8,426 nt of DNA from a bacterium (GCA_030647175.1 JAUSJU010000030.1:1-8426), one strand, 5' to 3'; counted from the stretch's first letter, positions 1-5,879 are shown. The notes: generated by a model from the sequence alone, not told the origin. Numbers and translations are program-made.

Positions 1-30
1 CTTGAGATTTTCCGCGCGTAGCTGTATATG

Positions 31-126
31 TTAGAACAGCGGAACAAGGGTGAACACGACCATGCTGAGCACCATGAGGACCACGAGTATTTTCCAGAGG
101 AGTTGAAGTAGCTTATTATTCTGCAT
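31..126 (-). CDS. possible 31-aa single-pass membrane peptide
   Basis: Reading the minus strand from ATG at 126 gives 31 codons and a TAA at 31-33. The product starts MQNNKLLQLLWKILVVLMVL and ends in a hydrophobic run closing with PLF. This is a short polar N-terminus followed by one transmembrane helix that fills almost the whole protein. An alternative ATG at 135 adds three residues and would overlap the start of the divergent FtsB-like gene by two bases. There is no Shine-Dalgarno sequence before either start. I do not recognise a family. The clean polar-then-hydrophobic pattern over the full length is the main support. A chance ORF in the leader of the divergent gene is the main alternative. 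Confidence 0.35.
   Translation of the reverse strand: MQNNKLLQLLWKILVVLMVLSMVVFTLVPLF
91..119 (+). promoter_or_regulatory. candidate sigma-70 promoter for the FtsB-like gene
   Basis: TTTCCA at 91-96 and TATTAT at 114-119 are separated by 17 bp. Initiation would fall near 126, leaving only about 8 bases before the ATG at 134. That fits the missing Shine-Dalgarno sequence and suggests a nearly leaderless message. Both hexamers are only partial matches to consensus. Confidence 0.35.
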
Positions 127-133
127 ACCACGC

Positions 134-523
134 ATGATATCAAAGAATTCCAAATTTCAAAAGAGGAGAGGGGAACAGGTTTCCGGAACCCTGCTGGGAG
201 GATTTTTCGTGGCGTTGTTCTGCGGAGTCGCACTTTTCCTCATTGCAAACAATATCGTTTTGAACCAGAAAAGAACTGAGCTTGAAAGCAAGGCGAATGA
301 TCTGAAGATCCAGTTAGAGGAGCTCCAGAAGGCGAAAGCGAATCTTGAGCAGGGCATCGGAGACGCCCAGACCCAGGAATACCAGGAGAAGATCCTTCGG
401 GAGCAGGGATTGTATAAGAAGCCCGGAGAAGAGGTGGTCACGATTCTTCCTTCGCAAGACCAGGCTCAGGAGAAGAATACAAAGAGCGGAAAGGTCTGGT
501 GGGACCCGAGGACTTGGTTTTAG
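134..523 (+). CDS. FtsB/DivIC-like septum formation initiator protein
   Basis: This 129-aa bitopic membrane protein is probably a divisome scaffold that bridges FtsL/FtsQ-type partners at the septum. It has a basic cytoplasmic N-terminus (residues 1-14), one transmembrane helix (about 18-43), then a heptad-like coiled coil (about 46-80) rich in Leu, Glu and Lys. It continues with a segment reading EKILREQGLYKKPGEEVV, which resembles the 'A-R-E-x-G-x-x-x-P-G-E' region after the coiled coil in FtsB/DivIC proteins. Length and order fit that family. The tail after it (GKVWWDPRTWF) is aromatic-rich and may be lineage-specific. The start at 134 is the only ATG before an in-frame TGA at 104-106. The stop codon TAG ends at 523 and the tRNA-Gly gene begins at 524, so both are probably on one transcript. 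The family call is solid; distinguishing FtsB from DivIC is not possible from this window. Confidence 0.8.
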   Translation: MISKNSKFQKRRGEQVSGTLLGGFFVALFCGVALFLIANNIVLNQKRTELESKANDLKIQLEELQKAKANLEQGIGDAQTQEYQEKILREQGLYKKPGEEVVTILPSQDQAQEKNTKSGKVWWDPRTWF

Positions 524-597
524 GCGGGATTAGTATAGTGGCAGTACATTTCCTTCCCAAGGAAATGGCGCCGGTTCGATTCCGGTATCCCGCTCCA
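524..597 (+). tRNA. tRNA-Gly(CCC), CCA encoded
   Basis: It folds as a full cloverleaf. The acceptor stem GCGGGAT/ATCCCGC (524-530 with 587-593) is perfect, with discriminator T at 594 and an encoded CCA at 595-597. The anticodon stem is TTTCC/GGAAA around loop TTCCCAA, giving anticodon CCC at 556-558. The T-arm loop is TTCGATT. G1-C72, C2-G71 and U73 are standard glycine identity features. It starts on the base directly after the preceding stop codon, so its 5' end must be cut from the mRNA by RNase P. Confidence 0.95.
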
Positions 598-601
598 ATA
601 G

Positions 602-630
602 TTGACTTTCTATATTTAAAGCGGTATATT
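602..630 (+). promoter_or_regulatory. strong sigma-70 promoter
   Basis: TTGACT (602-607) and TATATT (625-630) have a 17-bp spacer, very close to consensus. Initiation near 637 would give a leader of about 38 bases containing the Shine-Dalgarno sequence of the gene at 675. Confidence 0.75.
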
Positions 631-674
631 ATATTCAGCTCATCTCGTGAGTAGAATAGAGAAGGAGGTGCTTC

Positions 675-1316
675 ATGCATCGGTTCGGATGGATCCTTTC
701 TGGCGTTCTCGCAATAGCTCTTGTTTTGAGCTTTATCGTCTTCAGACAGGTAGTCCAGGGCTATGAGTCTCGGGCTTCCGGCTTTAGCGAAGAGGAGGTT
801 GCGTTCTACAAGAGCAACAAGGAAAGCATCGAGACGCTTGTTGAGCTTGTGAATTTCAAGACCGGGAAATTGAAGTATGCGGCTGTGGACCCCGAGTTCT
901 TGAAGAAGTCTATAGATATCTACGGGGACGTGCAGAAAATTCAGAGCACCCTCGGAGATCTCGGATTCAGATCAGACGGGAAAGAGAGCTCGTCTATGTT
1001 CAATGTCTACCGGGCCTTTGACGCCAAGATGCTCTCTGCCCGGTTCTTGCGTGCGAGTGGAGATAAAGAAACTGCTAAAGCTCTTCTCCTATCGGCGCTG
1101 TCAGATACGAATATAGAGATCTACTCTTGCCGGAACGCTCCAGAAGCCACTTCTTTCTCTTCCTACGTGCTTCCTGTGGAGCTTCTGGAATTGCTTCAGG
1201 ACTCTCCATACTCAGCTGAAGTGATCATGGAAGATGGTTTTTCTGGAGCCAAGTATCCCAACACAGAACAGATGGTTCGCGTGGGAGTGGGAAAAAACTT
1301 CGCTCCGGGGTGCTAA
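675..1316 (+). CDS. hypothetical membrane-anchored protein
   Basis: This is a 213-aa protein of unknown family. Residues 5-25 are an uncleaved signal anchor or signal peptide, and the remaining 190 residues should lie outside the membrane. The body is mostly helix-forming and rich in Glu, Lys, Ser and Leu. It has two cysteines, one near residue 152 (YSCRNAP) and the C-terminal residue itself. No catalytic motif is visible. The start is well fixed: AAGGAGGTG lies just upstream of ATG at 675, and a near-consensus promoter precedes that. The gene forms its own transcription unit, closed by a hairpin terminator 8 bases after the stop. Nothing in the context suggests a function. The reading frame is certainly real, but I do not recognise the product. 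Confidence 0.85.
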   Translation: MHRFGWILSGVLAIALVLSFIVFRQVVQGYESRASGFSEEEVAFYKSNKESIETLVELVNFKTGKLKYAAVDPEFLKKSIDIYGDVQKIQSTLGDLGFRSDGKESSSMFNVYRAFDAKMLSARFLRASGDKETAKALLLSALSDTNIEIYSCRNAPEATSFSSYVLPVELLELLQDSPYSAEVIMEDGFSGAKYPNTEQMVRVGVGKNFAPGC

Positions 1317-1324
1317 ACTCTCCG

Positions 1325-1357
1325 AGCCGCTGGATTCATTCAGCGGCTTTTCTTTTG
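1325..1357 (+). terminator. intrinsic terminator of the 675-1316 gene
   Basis: An 8-bp stem AGCCGCTG/CAGCGGCT (1325-1332 with 1341-1348) has an 8-base loop and runs into the tail TTTTCTTTT. Confidence 0.9.
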
Positions 1358-1424
1358 GCTCACAATGGTTTAGGATATTGCTGTATGCCGAAGTAGCTTC
1401 TTCAATTTACAACCACTTGTAATT

Positions 1425-1453
1425 TTGACATTGGTTGATAAATTCCCTATATT
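1425..1453 (+). promoter_or_regulatory. consensus promoter giving a leaderless HNH mRNA
   Basis: TTGACA (1425-1430) is a perfect -35 and TATATT (1448-1453) is a near-perfect -10, with a 17-bp spacer. Standard spacing puts initiation at about 1460, exactly on the ATG of the HNH gene. The gene has no Shine-Dalgarno sequence, so a leaderless transcript is the simplest reading. Confidence 0.75.
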
Positions 1454-1459
1454 TGATGT

Positions 1460-1915
1460 ATGCCTATGCCCAAAAAGCCTAGAAAGAGATGCCTTAATTG
1501 CGGGAAGAAAGTATCTCGCCCAGAGTATAAATATTGCAATAACGCATGCCAAATTGATTACCAGTACCAATTTTATATCAAAAAGTGGAAGGCCAGAAAA
1601 TTAACTGGTTTAATCAGTATAGGTGTAGTCTCAAGTTATATCAAGAGGTATTTGCGAAGAAAGTTTGGAAATAGATGTTGCTTATGCGGATGGACAAGGG
1701 TTAACGCTAAAACCGGACAAGTTCCATTGGTTGCTGATCATATTGATGGCAATTGGCGAAATAATATCGAAAGTAATCTCCGTTTGCTCTGTCCAAATTG
1801 CGATTCGTTGACCCCTACGTATGCCGGGTTAAATAGAGGAAACGGAAGAAAGGAACGAGCTTTGAGTAAAAGAGTTAAAGAGGGTCGTTTGTTCGTTGTG
1901 ACTAAATCCAGGTAA
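1460..1915 (+). CDS. HNH endonuclease with N-terminal zinc finger
   Basis: This 151-aa protein has two metal-binding parts. The N-terminal finger uses C11, C14, C26 and C30. The C-terminal HNH fold has C73/C74-L-C76, the catalytic-type motif VADHIDGN (D93, H94, N98), N101/N102, and CPNCDSLTPTY (C111, C114). It closes with a basic tail. Such stand-alone HNH proteins cut or nick double-stranded DNA and are common as free-standing homing-type or phage endonucleases. Whether this one is selfish or domesticated is not visible. Several sampled 60-base lines of the gene have about one third G+C, against nearly one half in ftsX, which suggests acquisition. It lies directly upstream of a tRNA cluster. 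The start at 1460 matches the inferred transcription start; ATG 1466 is an alternative. The HNH call is firm; the target is unknown. Confidence 0.88.
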   Translation: MPMPKKPRKRCLNCGKKVSRPEYKYCNNACQIDYQYQFYIKKWKARKLTGLISIGVVSSYIKRYLRRKFGNRCCLCGWTRVNAKTGQVPLVADHIDGNWRNNIESNLRLLCPNCDSLTPTYAGLNRGNGRKERALSKRVKEGRLFVVTKSR

Positions 1916-1945
1916 TCTAATGATAGAATAGTTTTTATCCTTTTT

Positions 1946-2019
1946 GCCCCCTTAGCTTAGTGGCAAAGCAACGGTTTCGTAAACCGTAGACGCCAGTTCG
2001 ATTCTGGCAGAGGGCTCCA
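1946..2019 (+). tRNA. tRNA-Thr(CGT), CCA encoded
   Basis: The anticodon stem ACGGT/ACCGT surrounds loop TTCGTAA, so the anticodon is CGT at 1978-1980. The T-arm is GCCAG/CTGGC with loop TTCGATT, and CCA is encoded at 2017-2019 after discriminator T. The acceptor stem GCCCCCT/AGAGGGC has one C-A mismatch at pair 5:68, and otherwise the cloverleaf is complete. It begins 30 bases after the HNH stop codon. Confidence 0.92.
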
Positions 2020-2070
2020 CTTGCGCAATCTTTTTGATGGTGATAGATTCTATCTCGGTACCTTCTTCGG

Positions 2071-2142
2071 CGCGGAGTAGCTCAGCGGCTAGAGCAGTGG
2101 GATGCCACCCCACGATCAGGAGTTCGAATCTCCTCTCCGCGT
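2071..2142 (+). tRNA. tRNA-Gly(GCC), no encoded CCA
   Basis: The acceptor stem is CGCGGAG/CTCCGCG (2071-2077 with 2135-2141). The anticodon stem GTGGG/CCCAC surrounds loop ATGCCAC with anticodon GCC at 2104-2106. The T-arm is AGGAG/CTCCT with loop TTCGAAT. Discriminator T fits glycine. The first acceptor pair is C1-G72, whereas bacterial tRNA-Gly normally has G1-C72, as the CCC isoacceptor at 524 does. CCA must be added after transcription. Confidence 0.88.
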
Positions 2143-2149
2143 TTCTCAT

Positions 2150-2221
2150 GCGTACGTAGCTCAGCGGATAGAGCAGCACCTTTTAAGGTGAAGGCCATGG
2201 GTTCGAATCTCATCGTACGCT
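2150..2221 (+). tRNA. tRNA-Lys(TTT)-like with a 6-base anticodon loop
   Basis: Acceptor stem GCGTACG/CGTACGC, D-arm GCTC/GAGC and T-arm ATGGG/CTCAT with loop TTCGAAT are all intact, and the gene sits 7 bases after tRNA-Gly. The anticodon arm reads GCACC-TTTTAA-GGTGA, which leaves only six bases in the loop where seven are required. One more T would give TTTTTAA and the lysine anticodon TTT. The run at 2181-2184 may therefore have lost a T, biologically or as a homopolymer error. Discriminator is T and no CCA is encoded. Isotype is inferred. Confidence 0.75.
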
Positions 2222-2233
2222 CGCACATATCAC

Positions 2234-2262
2234 GGCGCATTTCATATGCGCCCTTTTCTTTT
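2234..2262 (+). terminator. intrinsic terminator of the tRNA cluster
   Basis: The stem GGCGCAT/ATGCGCC (2234-2240 with 2246-2252) has a 5-base loop and a C-TTTTCTTTT tail. Confidence 0.9.
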
Positions 2263-2273
2263 CCCAGAGAGTA

Positions 2274-2302
2274 TTGACAATGAAGGAAATTCATGGTATT
2301 TA
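2274..2302 (+). promoter_or_regulatory. candidate promoter for the 2345 gene
   Basis: A perfect TTGACA (2274-2279) lies 17 bp from a weak -10, TATTTA (2297-2302). A TG two bases before the -10 gives an extended -10 that could compensate. Confidence 0.55.
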
Positions 2303-2344
2303 GGAAGCAGTACGCATTATCTTAACGGATGGGGGAGATAGAAA

Positions 2345-2584
2345 ATGTTACCCAATGGTAGGGACTGGACTGCGTTCTTTGTACTTCATGGGTATAATAT
2401 TGTCATCTACATTATCGCGCAAACACAGAGCGCGCTTCCAGGGATCGTTTCAACCGTTATCCTGGTCACGGGCATACCATTATGTATTTTCGTCATGATA
2501 CGAATTGATCGATTCCTCAACTTTATCCTGTTGAGCCTACAGCCAATGCGAGAGGGACTTCATCGACTTGCTGGCCGTCGGTAA
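2345..2584 (+). CDS. small two-helix membrane protein, unknown function
   Basis: This 79-aa protein has two predicted membrane spans, roughly residues 15-27 (mixed hydrophobic) and 33-64 (long, very hydrophobic). It ends in a short basic tail finishing HRLAGRR, which should stay in the cytoplasm. I recognise no family. Support comes from position rather than motif: a candidate promoter lies upstream, GGGGGAGA lies about 7 bases before the ATG, and a hairpin terminator begins 28 bases after the stop. It is therefore a single-gene transcription unit between the tRNA cluster and the zinc-ribbon gene. A toxin-like or stress membrane peptide is possible, but nothing in the sequence shows it. Confidence 0.65.
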   Translation: MLPNGRDWTAFFVLHGYNIVIYIIAQTQSALPGIVSTVILVTGIPLCIFVMIRIDRFLNFILLSLQPMREGLHRLAGRR

Positions 2585-2612
2585 ACGAGTACGGAAATCG
2601 GCAAGAAACCAA

Positions 2613-2643
2613 GGACGCATTTATATGCGCCCTTTTCTTTTTC
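2613..2643 (+). terminator. intrinsic terminator
   Basis: GGACGCAT/ATGCGCCC (2613-2620 with 2625-2632) forms an 8-position stem with one A-C mismatch, a TTAT loop and the tail TTTTCTTTTTC. It closes the 2345-2584 unit. Confidence 0.85.
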
Positions 2644-2682
2644 TTCATCTTGAGCTAGAGTTTTGCCAGAAGGAGGTGCGTT

Positions 2683-3129
2683 ATGGGTTCTTTTCAATGC
2701 GCTTGCGGCACAGAACTTGTGTATGTCACCCAAGAAGAAGAGAGAGGAGTGTATGAATGTCCTCAATGCCCTCTTCTTGAATGGCGGGAATGCTTGCAGT
2801 GTCATCAAGTTACTATCAAGTTTCCCTCTCTGACGGTTTTGTGCAAGGCATGTCGAGATCAGGGATATTTCGTAGTAAGTGGCGGAGTAGGGCCTGTCAT
2901 ACATGTTTCTGCGGAAGAGGCAATTGTAGGAAGACAGGGCCCTTCTATCGGAGCATTCGATCGAGCGCGGGAGATACGAACACGTGCGAGGAGACGTCTC
3001 GGATTATCTCAAAACGCAAAGGTGCCTCGTAAGATAGAGGACATCTGTGCTTCGTTGATGAGAGGAGTGGGATGTACTTTTGATGGACATGGATGGTCCT
3101 TGCCCAATTCAGTTGCGCTCTCACTATAA
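2683..3129 (+). CDS. hypothetical zinc-ribbon protein
   Basis: This 148-aa protein starts with four cysteine pairs: C6-x-C8, C26-x2-C29, C37-x2-C40 and C54-x2-C57. They are spaced as expected for two rubredoxin-like zinc ribbons in the first 60 residues. The rest has no cysteine pairs until C122 and C131. It includes a basic, probably helical stretch around residues 95-115 (RAREIRTRARRRLG) that could touch nucleic acid. No family is recognised; binding to RNA, DNA or a ribosomal partner is only a guess. The start is secure, because AAGGAGGTG lies at 2670-2678 just before the ATG. The terminator hairpin begins on the base after the stop codon, so this is a one-gene unit directly upstream of prfB. 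Confidence 0.8.
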   Translation: MGSFQCACGTELVYVTQEEERGVYECPQCPLLEWRECLQCHQVTIKFPSLTVLCKACRDQGYFVVSGGVGPVIHVSAEEAIVGRQGPSIGAFDRAREIRTRARRRLGLSQNAKVPRKIEDICASLMRGVGCTFDGHGWSLPNSVALSL

Positions 3130-3160
3130 GGCGTGGAAATCTCCGCGCCCTTTTCTTTTT
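3130..3160 (+). terminator. intrinsic terminator abutting the zinc-ribbon gene
   Basis: GGCGTGGA/TCCGCGCC (3130-3137 with 3142-3149) is a continuous 8-bp stem with one G-T pair, an AATC loop and a TTTTCTTTTT tail. It starts directly after the TAA at 3127-3129 and insulates prfB from the upstream gene. Confidence 0.9.
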
Positions 3161-3185
3161 GCGGAAAATGAGGGATACTGGATGC

Positions 3186-4293
3186 ATGACACAGAAAGAA
3201 ATTCAGGGAGTATTGAAAGATTTGGAAGGTAACATCCTCCACTTGGAGGACTGCCTTTGAGTTGCCCGGAAAGAAGAAAGAATTAGGAGAGCTTGAGAAG
3301 AAGGCAGAAGGAGCGGACTTCTGGCAAAACAGGGAAGAGGCGGTGGAGGTTACCAAGAGGATCGCAGAGATCAAGGAAGAGGTCGCAGTAGTGGAAGAAT
3401 TGAAAAAAGAATTGCAGGATCTCAGGTCGTTGTCTGAAATAACGGGAGAGCAGGATACAAGCTTTGCCGAACTGGTAAAACAGGTAGAACAATTCAAGAA
3501 ACGGGTTAAAGAAGAAGAGACAAGAACATTTCTTGCAGGGAGGTATGACAAGAACGGCGCACTGGTGACCATTACCGCGGGAGCCGGAGGGCAGGAGGCC
3601 CAGGACTGGGCAACCATGCTCTTGCGCATGTATGAAAGGTATTGCCAGAAGAGAGGATGGGAGACCACGGTATTCCACCAGTCGTTCGGAGATCCGGGAG
3701 GAGAAGGAAGAATAGGGACCAAGCAAGTTTCCTTCGGAGTAAAAGGCTCTTACGCATACGGACTGCTGAAGAAAGAAAGCGGGGTCCATCGGTTGGTCCG
3801 TATTTCTCCGTTCTCTTCTCAGTCTCTTCGCCACACCTCGTTCGCTTCCCTGGAAGTGATCCCTGATATCAAAGAAGAGGATAGGAAGCAGATACAGATA
3901 AAACCAGACGACCTTGCAATAGACACATTCAGATCATCGGGCCCCGGAGGGCAGAACGTAAACAAACGAGAAACCGCAGTGCGTGTCACCCACATTCCCA
4001 CAGGCATCGTAGTTTCCTGTCAGGTCAAGAGAACGCAGTTGGAAAACAAAGAACGGGCAATGGACCAGCTCTTCGCAAAACTCCTGTTTCTTCAAGAGCA
4101 GGAGCGAGAGAAAGAAATGCAGGTATTGAAAGGACAGAAGCGGTCCATTGAATGGGGGAGCCAGATACGATCCTACGTATTACATCCCTATCAGATGGTG
4201 AAAGACCATCGCACAGGACAGGAAACCTCCAATGCTCAGTCTGTGATTGACGGAGACCTGGATGATTTCATTGAAGCAGAGCTTGCCATATGA
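3186..4293 (+). CDS. prfB: peptide chain release factor 2 (+1 frameshift gene)
   Basis: RF2 releases the peptide at UGA and UAA stop codons. Frame 0 starts at ATG 3186 and reads 24 codons (MTQKEIQ...LHLEDCL) to CTT followed by TGA at 3258-3260. The main frame continues one base later at GAG 3259, giving ELPGKKKELGE and onward. The joined product is 368 aa, the normal RF2 length. It carries SPF (residues 207-209), which reads the stop codon, and the catalytic GGQ (254-256) within SSGPGGQNVN. AQDWA and the C-terminal WGSQIRSYVL block also match RF2. An internal Shine-Dalgarno-like GGAGG (3245-3249) lies 5 bases before the CTT slip codon, so low RF2 favours the shift: classic autoregulation. The stop is followed by G rather than the usual C. 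Its own TGA stop overlaps the ftsE ATG. The upstream ribosome site is weak. Confidence 0.95.
3245..3260 (+). promoter_or_regulatory. prfB programmed +1 frameshift site
   Basis: The order is GGAGG, a 5-base spacer, the slippery CTT, then TGA. The P-site tRNA-Leu can slip from CTT to TTT so that decoding resumes at GAG. Both frames together rebuild a continuous RF2, and the site sits at codon 25, the same place as in Escherichia coli prfB. The spacer is longer than the 3 bases in E. coli. Confidence 0.9.
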
Positions 4294-4970
4294 TTATTTT
4301 TGAAAAGGTAACAAAGATATATCCCGGACAGAGCGTAGCCGTGGAAGACATCTCGTTCGGAATAGAAGCGGGGGAGTTTGTGTCCTTGGTGGGAAAGTCC
4401 GGGGCAGGCAAGACGACGTTGTTAAAGCTTTTCCTTTCTGAAGAAAAGCCCACGACAGGTCATATTTTGTTCAAAGACATAAAGGTGCATGATATTCCGG
4501 CTTCCCACCTTCCGTATTTCCGCAGGAAGATCGGCATGGTTTTTCAGGACTACAAGCTTCTTCCCACGAAGACTGCCAAAGAGAACATCGCCTACGTTCT
4601 GGAAGTGATGGGAGCTGACGAGGCGGAAATCGGACGAGACGTAGATGAAGTGCTCAATATCGTGGGCCTTGCAGAGAGAGGGCACCATTTTCCCCACCAG
4701 TTGTCTGGAGGGGAGAAGCAGAGGGTTGCCATAGCTCGCGCGCTTATTCACAGGCCAGAAATCATCATAGCCGACGAGCCCACAGGAAATCTTGATCCGT
4801 ATCATACGGGAGATATCATGAAGCTCTTAATTAAGATCAATGAATTGGGAACTACCGTGATCTTGGCAACCCATAACAAAGAAGTCATCAACAAGCTGGG
4901 GAAGCGAGTGATTACCTTAGACTCCGGGAAACTGATCCGGGACGAGCAAAAAGGGAAATTCATCTTATGA
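4290..4970 (+). CDS. ftsE: cell-division ATP-binding protein FtsE
   Basis: This 226-aa ABC ATPase couples ATP hydrolysis to FtsX to activate peptidoglycan hydrolases at the division site. All nucleotide-binding elements are present: Walker A GKSGAGKTT (residues 35-43), a Q-loop in FQDYKLLPTKTAKENI, signature LSGGEKQR, Walker B IIIADEPTGNLDP and H-loop LATHNK. The 'DYKLLP...T..EN' stretch after the Q-loop is typical of FtsE rather than of other MacB/LolD-type ATPases. Its ATG overlaps the prfB TGA in an ATGA quartet, and its own TGA overlaps the ftsX ATG in the same way. The three genes are thus translationally coupled. Length is normal for the family. Confidence 0.95.
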   Translation: MIIFEKVTKIYPGQSVAVEDISFGIEAGEFVSLVGKSGAGKTTLLKLFLSEEKPTTGHILFKDIKVHDIPASHLPYFRRKIGMVFQDYKLLPTKTAKENIAYVLEVMGADEAEIGRDVDEVLNIVGLAERGHHFPHQLSGGEKQRVAIARALIHRPEIIIADEPTGNLDPYHTGDIMKLLIKINELGTTVILATHNKEVINKLGKRVITLDSGKLIRDEQKGKFIL

Positions 4971-5878
4971 TCTGGGCCTCATTCAAAAGAGTATTGCGCT
5001 ACGGGTATCAGTCTTTCATGAGGGACAAGGGGTCTTCTGGAGCAACCCTTCTCATTATGGTAGTCACCTTGGCTTCCATTACTTCTCTCCTCTTGTTGCG
5101 GGGAGCGGTAGGGTTTTTGGTAGACAGTCTGGAACAGCGCGTGGATGTGTCAGCGTACTTTTACGAAACTACCCAGGAGCAGCAGATCTTAGATCTCAAG
5201 ACGCAGTTGCTCCTTATGCCAGAGATCAAGGAGGTAACCTACACTTCCCAGGAGGAAGCATTGGCGACGTTCCGGGAAGCCCACAAGGATGATCCCATCA
5301 TCATTTCTTCTTTAGATACCGTGGGCAAGAATCCTCTGTTGGCTTCTCTGAATATGAGGACCAAGGAGTTCGGAGACTATGCAAAGGCGGTGGAGTTTCT
5401 CCAGGGGCAAGATTATGCTCCCTTGATATCAAAGATCGACTACCAAGATAGGGCTCCTGTTATCAGACAGATCTACTCGCTCACGTCTGGCATCCAGCTG
5501 TTTGGCATCCTCATGAGCATTGGATTTGCAATCATCGTGGTGCTCGTCACGTTCAATACGGTGCGACTTGCAATCTACAACGCGAGCAAGGAGATTGAAA
5601 TTATGCGCTTGGTGGGAGCATCCAGTGCGTTCATCAGAGGCCCATTCATCATTCAGGGGGTGATCGTAGGGATCGTGGCGAGCATTATCACTACGCTTCT
5701 TTTCATTCCCATCGTATTTTTGCTCAACGGGTTTACAGAACACCTGCTTCCCGGATTTGAGCTTTCCGGATATTTCTTCTCTCAATTCTTCCTGATTCTT
5801 TTCCTGCAGTTGATCTGCGGCGTTGGATTAGGAGTACTCTCCAGTCTGTTTGCAATCCGCAAGTATTTGCGTATATAA
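4967..5878 (+). CDS. ftsX: cell-division permease-like protein FtsX
   Basis: This 303-aa membrane partner of FtsE has the expected topology: a first helix (about residues 25-48), a large extracellular domain (about 50-172), then three C-terminal helices (about 176-203, 222-252 and 270-297). The region after the second helix, IYNASKEIEIMRLVGASSAFIRGPF, is the conserved cytoplasmic loop that contacts FtsE. The extracellular domain should transmit the signal to a cell-wall hydrolase, which is not encoded in this window. The start overlaps the ftsE stop by four bases. The TAA stop is part of a TATAAT promoter element for the next gene. Confidence 0.95.
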   Translation: MIWASFKRVLRYGYQSFMRDKGSSGATLLIMVVTLASITSLLLLRGAVGFLVDSLEQRVDVSAYFYETTQEQQILDLKTQLLLMPEIKEVTYTSQEEALATFREAHKDDPIIISSLDTVGKNPLLASLNMRTKEFGDYAKAVEFLQGQDYAPLISKIDYQDRAPVIRQIYSLTSGIQLFGILMSIGFAIIVVLVTFNTVRLAIYNASKEIEIMRLVGASSAFIRGPFIIQGVIVGIVASIITTLLFIPIVFLLNGFTEHLLPGFELSGYFFSQFFLILFLQLICGVGLGVLSSLFAIRKYLRI

Positions 5879-5879
5879 T
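5850..5879 (+). promoter_or_regulatory. promoter inside the ftsX 3' end
   Basis: TTGCAA (5850-5855) is followed after 18 bp by a perfect TATAAT (5874-5879) that contains the ftsX stop codon. Initiation near 5886 would give the acyl carrier protein pair its own transcript with a leader of about 27 bases. Confidence 0.65.

Noticed and set aside
1896..1929. Promoter for tRNA-Thr (TTGTGA and TAGAAT)
   Set aside because: The spacer would be 22 bp, outside the usable range; no better pair was found, so the tRNA cluster may be read from the HNH promoter.
2150..2221. Ochre suppressor tRNA with anticodon TTA
   Set aside because: Forcing a 7-base loop to give TTA destroys the anticodon stem; a lost T in a lysine anticodon loop is simpler.
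1952..2294. Minus-strand frames through the tRNA cluster
   Set aside because: They run across three tRNA genes and a terminator; the apparent peptides are reversed tRNA sequence.
3009..3834. Minus-strand frames of 237 and 183 codons over prfB
   Set aside because: They are Ser/Leu/Phe-rich shadows of the Glu/Lys-rich RF2 coding strand and cross the terminator at 3130-3160.
3262..4293. prfB starting at TTG 3262
   Set aside because: The upstream frame, slip codon and internal Shine-Dalgarno-like sequence rebuild the normal RF2 N-terminus, so this is an artefact of one-frame ORF calling.
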